Shown here in pieces: positions 35,895 to 44,917 of a stretch of 64,000 nucleotides of DNA. Source of the stretch: Blastochloris tepida (GTDB taxonomy: Bacteria > Pseudomonadota > Alphaproteobacteria > Rhizobiales > Xanthobacteraceae); NCBI RefSeq assembly GCF_003966715.1, contig NZ_AP018907.1, positions 2,220,001 to 2,284,000 of the forward strand, in the 5' to 3' direction. The notes below the pieces were generated by a model, which ran no database searches, was not told where the DNA came from, and saw only the letters and a list, made by a program, of their open reading frames with translations. Position 1 is the first letter of the stretch. Each line of letters begins with the position of its first letter. The translations under genes and the position numbers were made by a program.

Positions 35895-35932
35895 GACGGT
35901 TTCCGGTCGATCCCTTCGGGATACCGGAAACG
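35892..35932. repeat. 127-bp dispersed repeat family, partial copy D
   Basis: TGAGACGGTTTCCGG followed by the GATCCC-TTC-GGGAT palindrome and ACCGGAAACG. Only the complex end of the family is present (about 41 bp). Its first three bases are the stop codon of bamE. The rest of the gap to glyA (35933-36141) shows no gene. Confidence 0.75.
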
Positions 35933-36141
35933 GTCACCGGTCGGACGCGGCTTGGCGCGGTCTGGCAGCCGCCCGATCGTCCGCTCCGCAACCATGGCCT
36001 GTGCGGCAAGACCGCCGCCAGTGCGGCTAACGCCTTGGCGCACCTTGCCCGCCGTGGTAAGCGACCGCTTCGGCCGTACGGCGCGGGGTGTCCGCGTGCG
36101 TCGACCGGATCAACGCAACCATGAGTAAGGGGAGCGTGGCC

Positions 36142-37452
36142 ATGTCGGTTTCCGACGTCGAGCGCAGCCGGCCGCTATCCAACAGCTTCTTCACCGCCTC
36201 GCTGGCCGAGGCCGATCCCGAGATCGCCTCCGCCATCGCCAAGGAGCTGAAGCGGCTGCAGGACCATATCGAGCTCATCGCGTCGGAGAACATCGTCTCG
36301 CAGGCGGTGCTCGAGGCCCAGGGCTCGATCATGACGAACAAGTACGCCGAGGGGTATCCCGGCCGGCGCTACTATGGCGGCTGCGAGTTCGTCGACATCG
36401 CCGAGACCATTGCGATCGACCGCGCCAAGAAGCTGTTCGGCTGCGCCTTCGCCAATGTCCAGCCCAATTCCGGCAGCCAGGCGAACCAGGGCGTGTTCCT
36501 GGCGCTGCTGAAGCCCGGCGACACCTTCATGGGGCTCGACCTCTCCGCCGGGGGCCACCTCACCCATGGCAGCGCCGTCAACATGTCCGGCAAGTGGTTC
36601 AACGTGGTGCCCTACAATGTGCGCCCCGAGGACCAGTTGATCGACATGGAGGCGGTCGAGAAGCTCGCCCGCGAGCACAGGCCGAAGCTGATCCTGGCCG
36701 GCGGCTCGGCCTATGCCCGCCACTGGGACTTCGCCCGCTTCCGCCAGATCTGCGACGAGATCGGCGCCATCTTCATGGTCGACATGGCCCATTTCGCCGG
36801 GCTGGTGGCGGGCGGTGCCCATCCCTCGCCGTTCCCGCACGCCCATGTCGTGACCTCGACCACCCACAAGACGCTGCGCGGCCCGCGCGGCGGCCTGATC
36901 CTCACCAATGACGAGGACATCGCCAAGAAGATCAATTCGGCGATCTTCCCCGGCCTGCAGGGCGGCCCGCTGATGCACGTGATCGCCGCCAAGGCGGTGG
37001 CGTTCGGCGAGGCGCTGCGCCCCGAATTCCGCACCTATGCCGCGCAGGTGGTCGAGAACGCCAAGGTGCTGGCGGCGACGCTGCTGGAAGCCGGCTTCGC
37101 GCTGGTCACCGGCGGCACCGACAACCATCTGCTGCTGGTCGACCTGCGGCCGAAGGCGCTCACCGGCAAGGCGGCGGAGGCCGCGCTGGGGCGCGCCCAC
37201 CTGACCTGCAACAAGAACGGCATCCCGTTCGACCCCGAGAAGCCGATGGTCACCTCGGGCATCCGGCTCGGCACGCCGGCCGCCACCAGCCGCGGCTTCG
37301 GCCCGGCCGAGTTCAGGAAGGTCGGCGAGCTGATCGCCGAGGCGCTCGACGGGCTGTCGAAGAACGGCGAGTCCGGCAATGGCGCGGTCGAGTCGGCGGT
37401 GGCCGCCAAGGTCGGCGAGCTGACCCGGCGCTTCCCGGTCTACGGACAGTGA
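36142..37452 (+). CDS. glyA: Serine hydroxymethyltransferase
   Basis: 436 residues from the ATG of [10 protein letters not shown], with AAGGGGAG about 8 bp upstream; in-frame ATGs at 36121 and earlier are less likely. PLP-binding Lys lies in [15 protein letters not shown]. Other landmarks: [35 protein letters not shown]. It interconverts serine and glycine while loading tetrahydrofolate, the main one-carbon source. It leads the run glyA-nrdR-ribD-ribE-ribH-nusB-thiL, tightly spaced on the plus strand. Confidence 0.95.
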   Translation: MSVSDVERSRPLSNSFFTASLAEADPEIASAIAKELKRLQDHIELIASENIVSQAVLEAQGSIMTNKYAEGYPGRRYYGGCEFVDIAETIAIDRAKKLFGCAFANVQPNSGSQANQGVFLALLKPGDTFMGLDLSAGGHLTHGSAVNMSGKWFNVVPYNVRPEDQLIDMEAVEKLAREHRPKLILAGGSAYARHWDFARFRQICDEIGAIFMVDMAHFAGLVAGGAHPSPFPHAHVVTSTTHKTLRGPRGGLILTNDEDIAKKINSAIFPGLQGGPLMHVIAAKAVAFGEALRPEFRTYAAQVVENAKVLAATLLEAGFALVTGGTDNHLLLVDLRPKALTGKAAEAALGRAHLTCNKNGIPFDPEKPMVTSGIRLGTPAATSRGFGPAEFRKVGELIAEALDGLSKNGESGNGAVESAVAAKVGELTRRFPVYGQ

Positions 37453-37476
37453 CCTCATGACAGGGCGGCGCGGGTC

Positions 37477-37953
37477 ATGAAGTGCCCCTTCTGCGGCAGC
37501 CTGGACACCCAGGTGAAGGACTCGCGCCCGTCCGAGGACGGCACGGCGGTGCGCCGCCGCCGGGTATGCCCCGATTGCGGCGCGCGCTTCACCACCTTCG
37601 AGCGGGTGCAGCTTCGCGAACTCACCGTGCTCAAGCGCTCGGGCCGGCGCGTGCCGTTCGACCGCGAGAAGCTACGCCGCTCCATCGCCATCGCGCTGCG
37701 CAAGCGCCCGGTCGAGGAGGAGCGGATCGACCGGCTGGTCTCCGACATCGTCCGCCAACTTGAGAGCCAGGGCGAGAACGAGATCGAGTCCGAGGCGATC
37801 GGCCAATTGGTGATGCAGCGCCTGCGCGACATCGACACCGTGGCCTATGTCCGCTTCGCCTCGGTCTACCGCAATTTCCGCGATCCCAAGGATTTCGAGG
37901 ATCTGCTCGGCGAGATCGCCCACGCGGCGGCAGCCGGCGCCGATCGGCCATGA
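37477..37953 (+). CDS. nrdR: Transcriptional repressor NrdR
   Basis: 158 residues. Zinc ribbon CPFCGS…CPDCGARF (Cys 3, 6, 31, 34) followed by the ATP-cone domain ([20 protein letters not shown]). It binds NrdR boxes and represses ribonucleotide reductase genes according to ATP/dATP. 24 bp after glyA; its last 4 bases overlap ribD (ATGA). Length and motifs are standard. Confidence 0.95.
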   Translation: MKCPFCGSLDTQVKDSRPSEDGTAVRRRRVCPDCGARFTTFERVQLRELTVLKRSGRRVPFDREKLRRSIAIALRKRPVEEERIDRLVSDIVRQLESQGENEIESEAIGQLVMQRLRDIDTVAYVRFASVYRNFRDPKDFEDLLGEIAHAAAAGADRP

Positions 37954-39113
37954 CCGCCGCGACCGCTCCGCACCACCCCGCCGCCCGCCCCGCATCCGAG
38001 ACCACGGCTGACGATCTGCGGCTGATGGCGGCGGCGATCGCGCTGGGCGATGCCGCGCGCGGCACCACGTGGCCCAATCCGGCGGTCGGTGCGCTGGTGG
38101 TGCGCATCGAGGACGGCGTCCCGGTGATCGTCGGCCGCGGCTGGACCCAGCCCGGCGGGCGACCCCACGCCGAGGTGGTGGCGCTGGCGCAGGCCGGGGC
38201 GGCGGCGAAGGGCGCCACCCTCTACGTGTCGCTGGAGCCCTGCGCCCATTTCGGCAAGACCCCGCCCTGCGCCGACGCCATCATCAAGGCCGGCATCGCC
38301 CGCGTGGTCGCATCCGTCGGCGATCCCGACCCCCGCACGGCAGGTGCCGGCTTCGCCAAGCTCGAAGCGGCCGGCATCGAAGTCACGCGCGACGTGCTGC
38401 GGGCGGAGGGCCTGCGCTCGCACGCCGGCCACATTCGCCGGGTTCAGGACGGCCGTCCGCACGTGATGCTGAAGCTCGCGGTCTCGGCCGACGGCAAGGC
38501 GGCGCTGCCCGGGCCGCGGCCGGCTGTGATCACCGGCGAGGCGGCGCGCGCCCGCGTGCATATGCTGCGGGCATTGTCGGATGCGATCCTGGTCGGCATC
38601 GGCACGGTGCTGGCCGACGATCCCGACCTCACCTGCCGCCTGCCGGGGCTGGCACACCGTTCGCCGGTGCGGGTGGTGCTCGACGACGGGCTGCGGCTGC
38701 CGCCCACCTCGCGCCTCGTCCGAAGCGCCGGCACCGTGCCGGTGTGGGTGATCGCCGCCGCGGACGCCGATCATGCCCGGGAGCAGGCGCTGACCCAGGC
38801 CGGCGTCGAGGTGATGCGGGTCGGGCGCGGTGCCGACGTCCGGCTGGACCTTGCCCAGGCGCTGGCGCTGCTCGCCACCCGCGGCATCACCCGGCTGATG
38901 GTCGAGGGCGGGCCCACCGTCGCGGCCGCCCTGCTCAAGGCCGATCTCGTCGACGAGACGGTGGTGTTCGAAAGCCCCGTCCGGCTGGGCGAGGACGCCC
39001 TGCCGGCGCTGGCCGGCCTGCCGCTCGGCATGCTTTCTGCTTCCCCGGCCCTGAACGCCGTCGAGCGGGTGCCGGTCGGCGCCGACCTCATGACGGTCGC
39101 AAGGAGACCCTGA
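37950..39113 (+). CDS. ribD: Bifunctional riboflavin biosynthesis deaminase/reductase
   Basis: 387 residues. N-terminal deaminase with zinc site HAEVVAL and [16 protein letters not shown]-terminal reductase (~160-380) with [17 protein letters not shown] and a dinucleotide-binding [11 protein letters not shown]. It performs the second and third steps of riboflavin synthesis on the pyrimidine intermediate. It overlaps nrdR by 4 bp and directly abuts ribE (stop TGA followed at once by ATG). An N-terminal tail of about 20 residues is longer than usual. Confidence 0.95.
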   Translation: MTAATAPHHPAARPASETTADDLRLMAAAIALGDAARGTTWPNPAVGALVVRIEDGVPVIVGRGWTQPGGRPHAEVVALAQAGAAAKGATLYVSLEPCAHFGKTPPCADAIIKAGIARVVASVGDPDPRTAGAGFAKLEAAGIEVTRDVLRAEGLRSHAGHIRRVQDGRPHVMLKLAVSADGKAALPGPRPAVITGEAARARVHMLRALSDAILVGIGTVLADDPDLTCRLPGLAHRSPVRVVLDDGLRLPPTSRLVRSAGTVPVWVIAAADADHAREQALTQAGVEVMRVGRGADVRLDLAQALALLATRGITRLMVEGGPTVAAALLKADLVDETVVFESPVRLGEDALPALAGLPLGMLSASPALNAVERVPVGADLMTVARRP

Positions 39114-39716
39114 ATGTTCACCGGCATCGTCACCGACATCGGCGAGGTGGTCGCCGTCCAGGACCGCGACACGCTGCGCCGCCTCACCGTCGCCTGCCGC
39201 TATCCGGCGGCCTCGATCGCCCTCGGCGCCTCGATCTGCCACTGCGGCATCTGCATGACCGTGGTCGAGATCGGCGAGCAGGACGGCCGCACCGTCTATG
39301 CCGTGGATGCCGCGGCCGAGACGCTGCGGCTGACCACCGCCGGCACCTGGCAGGTGGGAACCCGCCTCAATCTCGAACGCTCGCTGAAGATCGGCGACGA
39401 GCTTGGCGGCCACATCGTCACCGGCCATGTCGACGGGCTGGCCGAGGTGATCTCGCGCCGCGACGCCGATGCGCAGGCGACCTTCGTCATCCGCGCCCCG
39501 AAGGCGCTTGCCCGCTTCATCGCCGCCAAGGGCTCGGTGGCGCTCGACGGCACGTCGCTGACGGTCAACACGGTCGAAAACGACGACTTCTCGGTGCATA
39601 TCATCCCGCACACCCTGGCGGTAACCACCTGGGGCGCGGTGAAGGCCGGCGACCGGTTGAATCTGGAGGTGGATCTGATGGCGCGCTATGCCGCGCGCCT
39701 TGCCGAGGCGCGCTGA
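39114..39716 (+). CDS. ribE: Riboflavin synthase, alpha subunit
   Basis: 200 residues starting MFTGIVTDIGEV. Two similar barrels are visible: residues 1-95 and 96-190 (…GGHIVTGHVDGLAEV…, GSVALDGTSLTVNTVEND). It dismutates two lumazines into riboflavin and the pyrimidine substrate. It abuts ribD without a gap and is followed after 39 bp by ribH, with an imperfect hairpin (about 39722-39750) between them. Typical length. Confidence 0.95.
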   Translation: MFTGIVTDIGEVVAVQDRDTLRRLTVACRYPAASIALGASICHCGICMTVVEIGEQDGRTVYAVDAAAETLRLTTAGTWQVGTRLNLERSLKIGDELGGHIVTGHVDGLAEVISRRDADAQATFVIRAPKALARFIAAKGSVALDGTSLTVNTVENDDFSVHIIPHTLAVTTWGAVKAGDRLNLEVDLMARYAARLAEAR

Positions 39717-39755
39717 TCCGCGTATTCCCGGGCACAAACCCGGAAAATACCCCTG

Positions 39756-40262
39756 ATGATCGTCACCTCTTCCAGCGCGGCCGCGGAGGCCGAGCAACCC
39801 ATTCCCGGCGCCCGTATTCTCGTGGTCGAGGCGCGCTTCTACGAGTCGCTCGCCGACCTGCTGCTCGACGGCGCCATGCGCCGGCTTCAGGCGGCCGGCG
39901 TGCAGGTCGATCGCGTCACCGTGCCCGGCTCGCTGGAGATCCCGGCGGCCGCAGCCATTCTGCTCGACGCGGCGGCGGCCCGCCTTGAGCCCTATGACGG
40001 CGTGCTGGCGCTCGGCTGCGTGATTCGCGGCGAGACTTCGCACTACGACATCGTCGCCAACGAATCGGCGCGCGGCCTGATGGATCTGGCGGTCGCCCGC
40101 GCGCTGCCGGTGGTCAACGGCATCCTCACCGTCAACACCGAGGCGCAGGCGACCGAGCGCGCCGAGCCCGCGCGGCTCGACAAGGGCGGCCATGCCGCCG
40201 CTGCCGTGCTGTCGCTGGTGCGGCTCAAGCGCGGCCTCGTGATGCCGGAGCGCGTGTCATGA
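39756..40262 (+). CDS. ribH: 6,7-dimethyl-8-ribityllumazine synthase
   Basis: 168 residues from ATG 39756. Motifs: [55 protein letters not shown] with the catalytic His in SHYD, and [16 protein letters not shown]. It condenses the ribityl-pyrimidine with 3,4-dihydroxybutanone phosphate. The N-terminus is about 15 residues longer than usual. The last 4 bases overlap nusB (ATGA). Confidence 0.95.
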   Translation: MIVTSSSAAAEAEQPIPGARILVVEARFYESLADLLLDGAMRRLQAAGVQVDRVTVPGSLEIPAAAAILLDAAAARLEPYDGVLALGCVIRGETSHYDIVANESARGLMDLAVARALPVVNGILTVNTEAQATERAEPARLDKGGHAAAAVLSLVRLKRGLVMPERVS

Positions 40263-40771
40263 GTTCCGCGCCCGACAAGCCTGCCGCTCCCAAATCGCCC
40301 TCGCCGCGCCGCGTCGCGCGGGCCGGCGCCCGCCTCAATGCGGTGCAGGCGCTCTACCAGATGGATCTGGCGGCGACGCCGACCGCCGACGTGTTCGCCG
40401 AGTTCGAAAGCCACTGGATCGGCCGCGAGGTCGAGGGCGTCACCCATCCGGATGCCGAGATCGCCTTCTTCCGCGATCTCGTCGAGGGCGTGGTGCGCGA
40501 GCAGCGCCGCATCGACCCGCTGATCGACGCCACCCTCAGCGGCGGCTGGCCGCTCAAGCGCGTCGAGGCCGTGCTGCGGGCGCTGCTGCGTTCCGGCTGC
40601 TACGAATTGATGTCCCGCCCCGATATTCCCGCACGGGTTGTCGTGTCACAATATGTCGACGTCGCCAGCGCGTTCCTGGAGCAGGAGGAAACCTCGATGG
40701 CCAATGCCGTTCTCGACGCGCTGGCCCGCAAGCTGCGCGCGGCCGAATTCACCGACGAGGGCGGCCGTTGA
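40259..40771 (+). CDS. nusB: Transcription antitermination factor NusB
   Basis: 170 residues. [20 protein letters not shown] is the family N-terminus; [20 protein letters not shown] and [16 protein letters not shown] mark the C-terminal half. It binds boxA RNA with S10 in rRNA antitermination. It overlaps ribH by 4 bp and is followed by thiL one base after its stop, in the common ribH-nusB-thiL order. Confidence 0.95.
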   Translation: MSSAPDKPAAPKSPSPRRVARAGARLNAVQALYQMDLAATPTADVFAEFESHWIGREVEGVTHPDAEIAFFRDLVEGVVREQRRIDPLIDATLSGGWPLKRVEAVLRALLRSGCYELMSRPDIPARVVVSQYVDVASAFLEQEETSMANAVLDALARKLRAAEFTDEGGR

Positions 40772-40772
40772 G

Positions 40773-42458
40773 ATGACCATGGAGCTGAAGGTGCCGCCTC
40801 CAGACGGCGCTGCCGCAGCCCCCGGCGCGGAGGCTGCCGCCGCGCCGAGGCCGGCGCCTTCGGCTTCGACTGCAGACGAACCCGCACCGGCCGCGCCCGT
40901 CCCGGCCGCCCTGCCCTTCGATTTCGGGCCGCTCGATCTGCGGCCGCTGGAGCCCGGCGCGCTCGATTTGGGGCCGCTCGATCTCGGGCCGCTCGATCTC
41001 GGGCCGTTCGATCCCGGCCTGTTCGAGTCCGCCGTCGCCAAGGAGACGCCCGCGGCGGAAACGTCCCCGACCGAGACACCGGCGAGCGAGACGCCTGAGA
41101 GCGAAAAGCCCGAAGCGGAGACGGCAAAGGCCGAAGCGCCGGCCGCCGATGTGCCGGCCGCCGGCCCGCCGGCGCGCGAGCCTCGCCCGGAGACTCCGGC
41201 CGAGCCGGCAGCGGCCGAGCCGCTCACCCTGCCGACGGCGCAGCTGCGCGCCGCCGCGCCCGCGCCCTTCGTGCTCGACGTGCCGCCGCCGGTGCTGGTG
41301 AAGGCATCGGTGCGGCCGAACCCGGAAGCCAAGCCGCGCCCGCCGGCCGCGCCCGTCGCCAAAACGCCGCCCCCGCCTGCCGCCGCGCCCGTCGCCGAGG
41401 CCGCGACGGCGCCCGAGCCGCCACAAAGCCGGGTGCGCCCGCTTGTGCCGGTGCATGCCGATGCGGTGAGCCGGCTGTCCGGCGAGGATGCGCTGATCCA
41501 CCGGGCGTTCGCGCCGATCGCCAGCCACGAGGGCGCGTTCGGCCTGACCGACGATGCCGCGGCGATCCCGGTGCCGCCGTCGCACGAGGTGGTGGCCACC
41601 ACCGACACGCTGGTGGCCGGCGTCCACTTCTTCGCCAACGATCCGCCCGAGGCGATCGCCCGCAAGGCGCTGCGGGTCAATCTGTCCGACCTCGCCGCCA
41701 AGGCCGCCGAGCCGCTCGGCTTCCTGCTGTCGGTGGCGCTGCCGGAAGGCACCGGGCCGGACTGGATCGACGCCTTCGCACGCGGGCTCTCTGACGATTC
41801 CAAGCGATATCGCATTCCGCTGTTCGGCGGCGACACCGTGCGCACCACCGGGCCGCTGGTGATCTCGGTCACCGCGCTCGGCACCGCGAAGCCCGGCGAG
41901 GTGGTGCGCCGCGCCGGGGCGCAGCCCGGCGACTGGGTGATGGTCACCGGAACGATCGGCGATGCGGCGCTGGGGCTGATGCTGCGCAAGCATCTCGGCC
42001 TGAAGGCGCTCAACCGGCTCGGCGCGCGCGACAAGGCCCATCTCACCGACCGCTACCTGCTGCCGCAGCCGCGCCTGAAGCTGGCGGCGGCGCTGCGCCT
42101 GCACGCCACCGCGGCGATGGACATTTCCGACGGCCTTGCCGGCGACCTCGCCAAGCTCTGCGCGGTCTCGGGCGTCAGCGCCCGCATCGAGACGGCGCTG
42201 CTGCCGCTGTCGCCCGCCGCGGCCGCCGCCATCGAGACCGATCCCCGCCTCCTGGAGCGGGTGGTGACCGGCGGCGACGACTACGAAATCCTGATGACCG
42301 TGCCTTCCGACGATCTCGACGCCTTCGTCTCGGCGGCGACGCGGGCGGGCGTGGCGGTCACCGCCATCGGCGAGATCACCGCCGGGCCGGGCCTGCCGGT
42401 GCTCTACGGCCCGGACGGACCGATGAAGCTCAAGCAGATGAGCTTCAGCCATTTCTGA
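40773..42458 (+). CDS. thiL: Thiamine-monophosphate kinase with ~230-residue extra N-terminus
   Basis: 561 residues from ATG 40773. The C-terminal ~325 residues are ThiL: SGEDALIHRAFAPIA, GLTDDAAAIPVP, TTDTLVAGVHFF, the ATP-site SDLAAKAAEPLGFLL, FGGDTVRTTGP and MDISDGLAGDL. It phosphorylates thiamine monophosphate to the diphosphate. Before it lie ~230 residues of Ala/Pro/Glu-rich low-complexity sequence, including tandem LGPLD units (~55-80) and ETP/SE repeats. The frame is unbroken and starts right after nusB, so the extension may be translated; an internal GTG near 41466 would give a normal-sized ThiL. Confidence 0.85.
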   Translation: MTMELKVPPPDGAAAAPGAEAAAAPRPAPSASTADEPAPAAPVPAALPFDFGPLDLRPLEPGALDLGPLDLGPLDLGPFDPGLFESAVAKETPAAETSPTETPASETPESEKPEAETAKAEAPAADVPAAGPPAREPRPETPAEPAAAEPLTLPTAQLRAAAPAPFVLDVPPPVLVKASVRPNPEAKPRPPAAPVAKTPPPPAAAPVAEAATAPEPPQSRVRPLVPVHADAVSRLSGEDALIHRAFAPIASHEGAFGLTDDAAAIPVPPSHEVVATTDTLVAGVHFFANDPPEAIARKALRVNLSDLAAKAAEPLGFLLSVALPEGTGPDWIDAFARGLSDDSKRYRIPLFGGDTVRTTGPLVISVTALGTAKPGEVVRRAGAQPGDWVMVTGTIGDAALGLMLRKHLGLKALNRLGARDKAHLTDRYLLPQPRLKLAAALRLHATAAMDISDGLAGDLAKLCAVSGVSARIETALLPLSPAAAAAIETDPRLLERVVTGGDDYEILMTVPSDDLDAFVSAATRAGVAVTAIGEITAGPGLPVLYGPDGPMKLKQMSFSHF

Positions 42459-42531
42459 CGCTGCCTCGGGGCGTCTGGAGCATCCGTCGATCTGATTGGA
42501 CCAAGCGGACGCTTTTGGTTTTTGTTTTATC

Positions 42532-42575
42532 GCATTCTCTTCCGCAAAACCGGTTCCCACTTTTGCGGAGAATGC
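42532..42575. repeat. Intergenic palindrome between thiL and the EAL gene
   Basis: GCATTCTC (42532-42539) plus TCCGCAAAA (42541-42549) face TTTTGCGGA and GAATGC (42561-42575) around CCGGTTCCC. The same style of hairpin (GCATTTTC…GAAAATGC) is widespread between genes in Hyphomicrobiales. The two genes converge here, so it may serve as a shared transcription end although no T-run follows. Confidence 0.55.
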
Positions 42576-42576
42576 T

Positions 42577-44226
42577 CTACCCGATCTGGCGGTTGCGCGC
42601 GGAGATGTAGCGCGGTAGTGGCGTGCGGTTCCGCACCATCTTGAGGGCGTCCGCCTCCGGCGAGTCGTGGCACATCGCCTCGACGAGATCGATGTAGGCC
42701 TGCCCCGGCAGGGCCGGTGCGAACACATAGCCCTGCGCCATGTGGATGCCGTGCTCGCGCAGATATTCCACCTGCTCGAAGCTCTCGACGCCTTCGGCGA
42801 TGACGTCGATCCGCATGGTGCGGCCGAGTTCGGCCAGCGTGTCGATGATGGCGTTGGAATAGCGCTCGGTGCCGATGGCATCGACGAACATCTTGTCGAT
42901 CTTGATCGCGTCGACGCCGAGCTTGAGCAGATAGTTCAGGCCGCTGTGTCCGGTGCCGACATCGTCGATCGCCACCCTGGCGCCGAGGGCCTGCAGCGCG
43001 GCGATGCTGCGGCGCGCGGCGGCGAGATCGGCCAGCGGCGCGCGCTCGGTCACTTCCAGCATGAGCTGCGACAACTGGATCGCGGAGTGTCCGAAGATCT
43101 CCTGGATGTCCTTGACGATGCGGTCATTGTCGAAATGCTCGGCATGGATGTTGAAGCCGAGCTTGAGCTGGGGGCGCAGCGCATAGACGTCCGCCACCTC
43201 GTCCCGCGCCGCCCGCATCAGCGCGAGCGTCAGCTCGAAGATCAGGCCGGAGCTTTCGGCGAGCGGCACGAAGGCGCCGGGCGAGACCACCTCGCCGGTC
43301 GGCTTGCGCCAGCGCACCAGCACCTCGCAGCCGATCAGCCGGCCCGCGGCGATGTCCATCACCGGCTGATAGAAGGGCACGATCTCGCCCGCCGCGATCG
43401 CCGCCCGCAACTCGCCCACCGGATCCTCGCGCGGGCGCGTCGTGCTCAGCGCCAGCGCGATGACCAGCGCGCAGACCACGAAGCCGCCGGCGCGCGTGTA
43501 CTGCACCAGCGTCCCGCCTTCGGCCTTGAGGCCGCCCATCGTGCGCACGATCTCCACCGAGATCGGAAATTGGCTGGAACTCACGACGACGCGGACATCC
43601 CGCGGGCCGACCGGTTCGCCGGGATCGTGCAGCACCGACGGGATGCCGGCCAGGAACAGCCGGACGCCCAGCCCCTGCGCCGGCGGGATGAAATCGTCGG
43701 CCTCGAAGATCTCGGCGGGCACGAGCGCCGCCAGATAGTGCTGGGCAACCGGATGGCGCAGCCGCAGCGCCGGCTCCTGGCTCTCGCCGAACCGCACCAT
43801 CGACACGGTGATGCCGGAATCGGCCACGGTCTGCTCGGCCGTCATGGCCTTGTGGTCGGAGCCGAAGCCGTGGTGGGAGCACAGCACGGCGCCCGCGCCA
43901 TCGACCAGGGCCACCTCCTTGACCGGCGTGGTGGTGTAGACTGCGCGCCGCATCGCCTCGATGTCCCCCGGCCGGCACGAGCCGACGCCGGATGCGACGA
44001 GAGTCCGCAACGACGTGGAGGCGCGCTGCAGCCTGACATTGGCCCGCGCAACCATTTCGCGGGCGTTCAGCGTCGCCTGCGACGTGCCGCGGTCGTGGGT
44101 GAGGACGTCGATCGCCGCTTCCACGCCGATGACGATGAAGGCCGCGCAGCAGATCGCCGCGAAAAGCACGAGCACCCGTTTTCGTGTCGCGCGCTTCACC
44201 CCGACAATCCTCGCGCTAATCTCCAC
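42577..44226 (-). CDS. Membrane EAL-domain c-di-GMP phosphodiesterase (CSS-motif sensor)
   Basis: 549 residues. A transmembrane helix near the N-terminus (VLVLFAAICCAAFIVIGVEA), a periplasmic CSS-motif domain with Cys pair (GSCRPGD … AVLCSHHG) to ~250, a second helix (GGFVVCALVIALALS), and a cytoplasmic EAL domain (~275-525): CEVLVRW, GFNIHAEHF, LEVTERA, IDDVGTGHSGLNYL, IKIDKMFV and EGVES. The metal- and substrate-binding residues look complete, so it should hydrolyse c-di-GMP, probably regulated by periplasmic thiol state (family knowledge). Convergent with thiL. Confidence 0.9.
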   Translation of the reverse strand: MEISARIVGVKRATRKRVLVLFAAICCAAFIVIGVEAAIDVLTHDRGTSQATLNAREMVARANVRLQRASTSLRTLVASGVGSCRPGDIEAMRRAVYTTTPVKEVALVDGAGAVLCSHHGFGSDHKAMTAEQTVADSGITVSMVRFGESQEPALRLRHPVAQHYLAALVPAEIFEADDFIPPAQGLGVRLFLAGIPSVLHDPGEPVGPRDVRVVVSSSQFPISVEIVRTMGGLKAEGGTLVQYTRAGGFVVCALVIALALSTTRPREDPVGELRAAIAAGEIVPFYQPVMDIAAGRLIGCEVLVRWRKPTGEVVSPGAFVPLAESSGLIFELTLALMRAARDEVADVYALRPQLKLGFNIHAEHFDNDRIVKDIQEIFGHSAIQLSQLMLEVTERAPLADLAAARRSIAALQALGARVAIDDVGTGHSGLNYLLKLGVDAIKIDKMFVDAIGTERYSNAIIDTLAELGRTMRIDVIAEGVESFEQVEYLREHGIHMAQGYVFAPALPGQAYIDLVEAMCHDSPEADALKMVRNRTPLPRYISARNRQIG

Positions 44227-44510
44227 TCCGATAAAGCCGAATTCGCCTTAAAAACGGATTAACACTTGGAACCTTACGCAGTAGTCGATGGGATAATGAA
44301 CCAGAGATCGAACTGTTACAGTTCGCACCGGTGCACAATATTTCGCCATCCCCACAACCATGTTGCGAATGAAGCACGCGGCGAAACCCTCAACGGCCGG
44401 CCAGCCCCGTCGGGAGAACTTGTGTCGGGCCGCGTTCTGAACTGCAACTTTCGAGCGACTGCCGTCCCTGGCTGACGCAGACCGGGCAGAGCCTTCACGG
44501 CAAGAGATGA

Positions 44511-44630
44511 TACCAACGGCCGCGAAAGCGGACCGTTGGTTCCGATCGCGGATTTTCGCTAAATCTTTGATTTCCCGCAAGAAAATCCGCGAGAGTCAAC
44601 GGCTCCACGCGTCAGCGTCTGGGGCCGTTA
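44511..44630 (+). repeat. 120-bp dispersed repeat, second family, copy 1
   Basis: Begins TACCAACGGCCGCGAAAGCG, contains GATTTTCGC…GAAAATCCGC and ends GTCTGGGGCCGTTA. An inverted copy of the same length lies at 53615-53734 with roughly 90% identity by eye. Both outer ends are CAACGG/CCGTTG-type inverted repeats, so the unit is itself palindromic in part. Confidence 0.85.
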
Positions 44631-44673
44631 GTATGATGCGTCTGTGAATACCGGTTCTGCGAAAGAACGCGCG

Positions 44674-44705
44674 CCGAAAGCCCCGCGTACGAGCGGGGCT
44701 TTCGG
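44674..44705. terminator. Strong 13-bp hairpin downstream of aspS
   Basis: CCGAAAGCCCCGC (44674-44686) and GCGGGGCTTTCGG (44693-44705) pair perfectly across GTACGA. No clear T-run follows on either strand, so factor-independent termination is only possible, not shown. Confidence 0.5.
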
Positions 44706-44790
44706 TACTTGCATAGCGGAAATGCGGCTTGATCCGACCGGCGCCGGTCAAGCGATTGCCGGCCCGTTGGGCCGGCGAACCGCAGTCCGT

Positions 44791-44917
44791 ATTGTCCGGC
44801 TTCCGGTCGATCCGTTCGGGATACCGGAAACGGTCTCGGCGGAAATCCCTCGTTCGGAAACGAGAATTTCGGCGAACGGCACATGGTTTCCGGCCTGATC
44901 GGCCGGAAACCCTATCA
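44791..44917. repeat. 127-bp dispersed repeat family, copy E
   Basis: The left end has CCGGCTTCCGG and the ATCC-GTTC-GGGAT palindrome; the centre has GGAAATCCC / GAGAATTTC pairing; the right end read inward is TGATAGGGTTTCCGG, whose first triplet is the aspS stop codon. Same geometry as copy A at the MerR gene. Confidence 0.8.

Larger units (their letters stand above)
44227..44914. other. 690-bp gap between EAL gene and aspS, mostly repeats
   Basis: Contains the promoter side of the EAL gene, the 120-bp repeat at 44511-44630, a strong hairpin at 44674-44705 and the 127-bp repeat at 44791-44917. Short frames on both strands have no family resemblance. Confidence 0.6.

Noticed and set aside
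37866..40193. 775-codon minus-strand frame over the riboflavin genes
   Set aside because: Shadow of nrdR, ribD, ribE and ribH; His/Arg/Gly-rich and without motifs.
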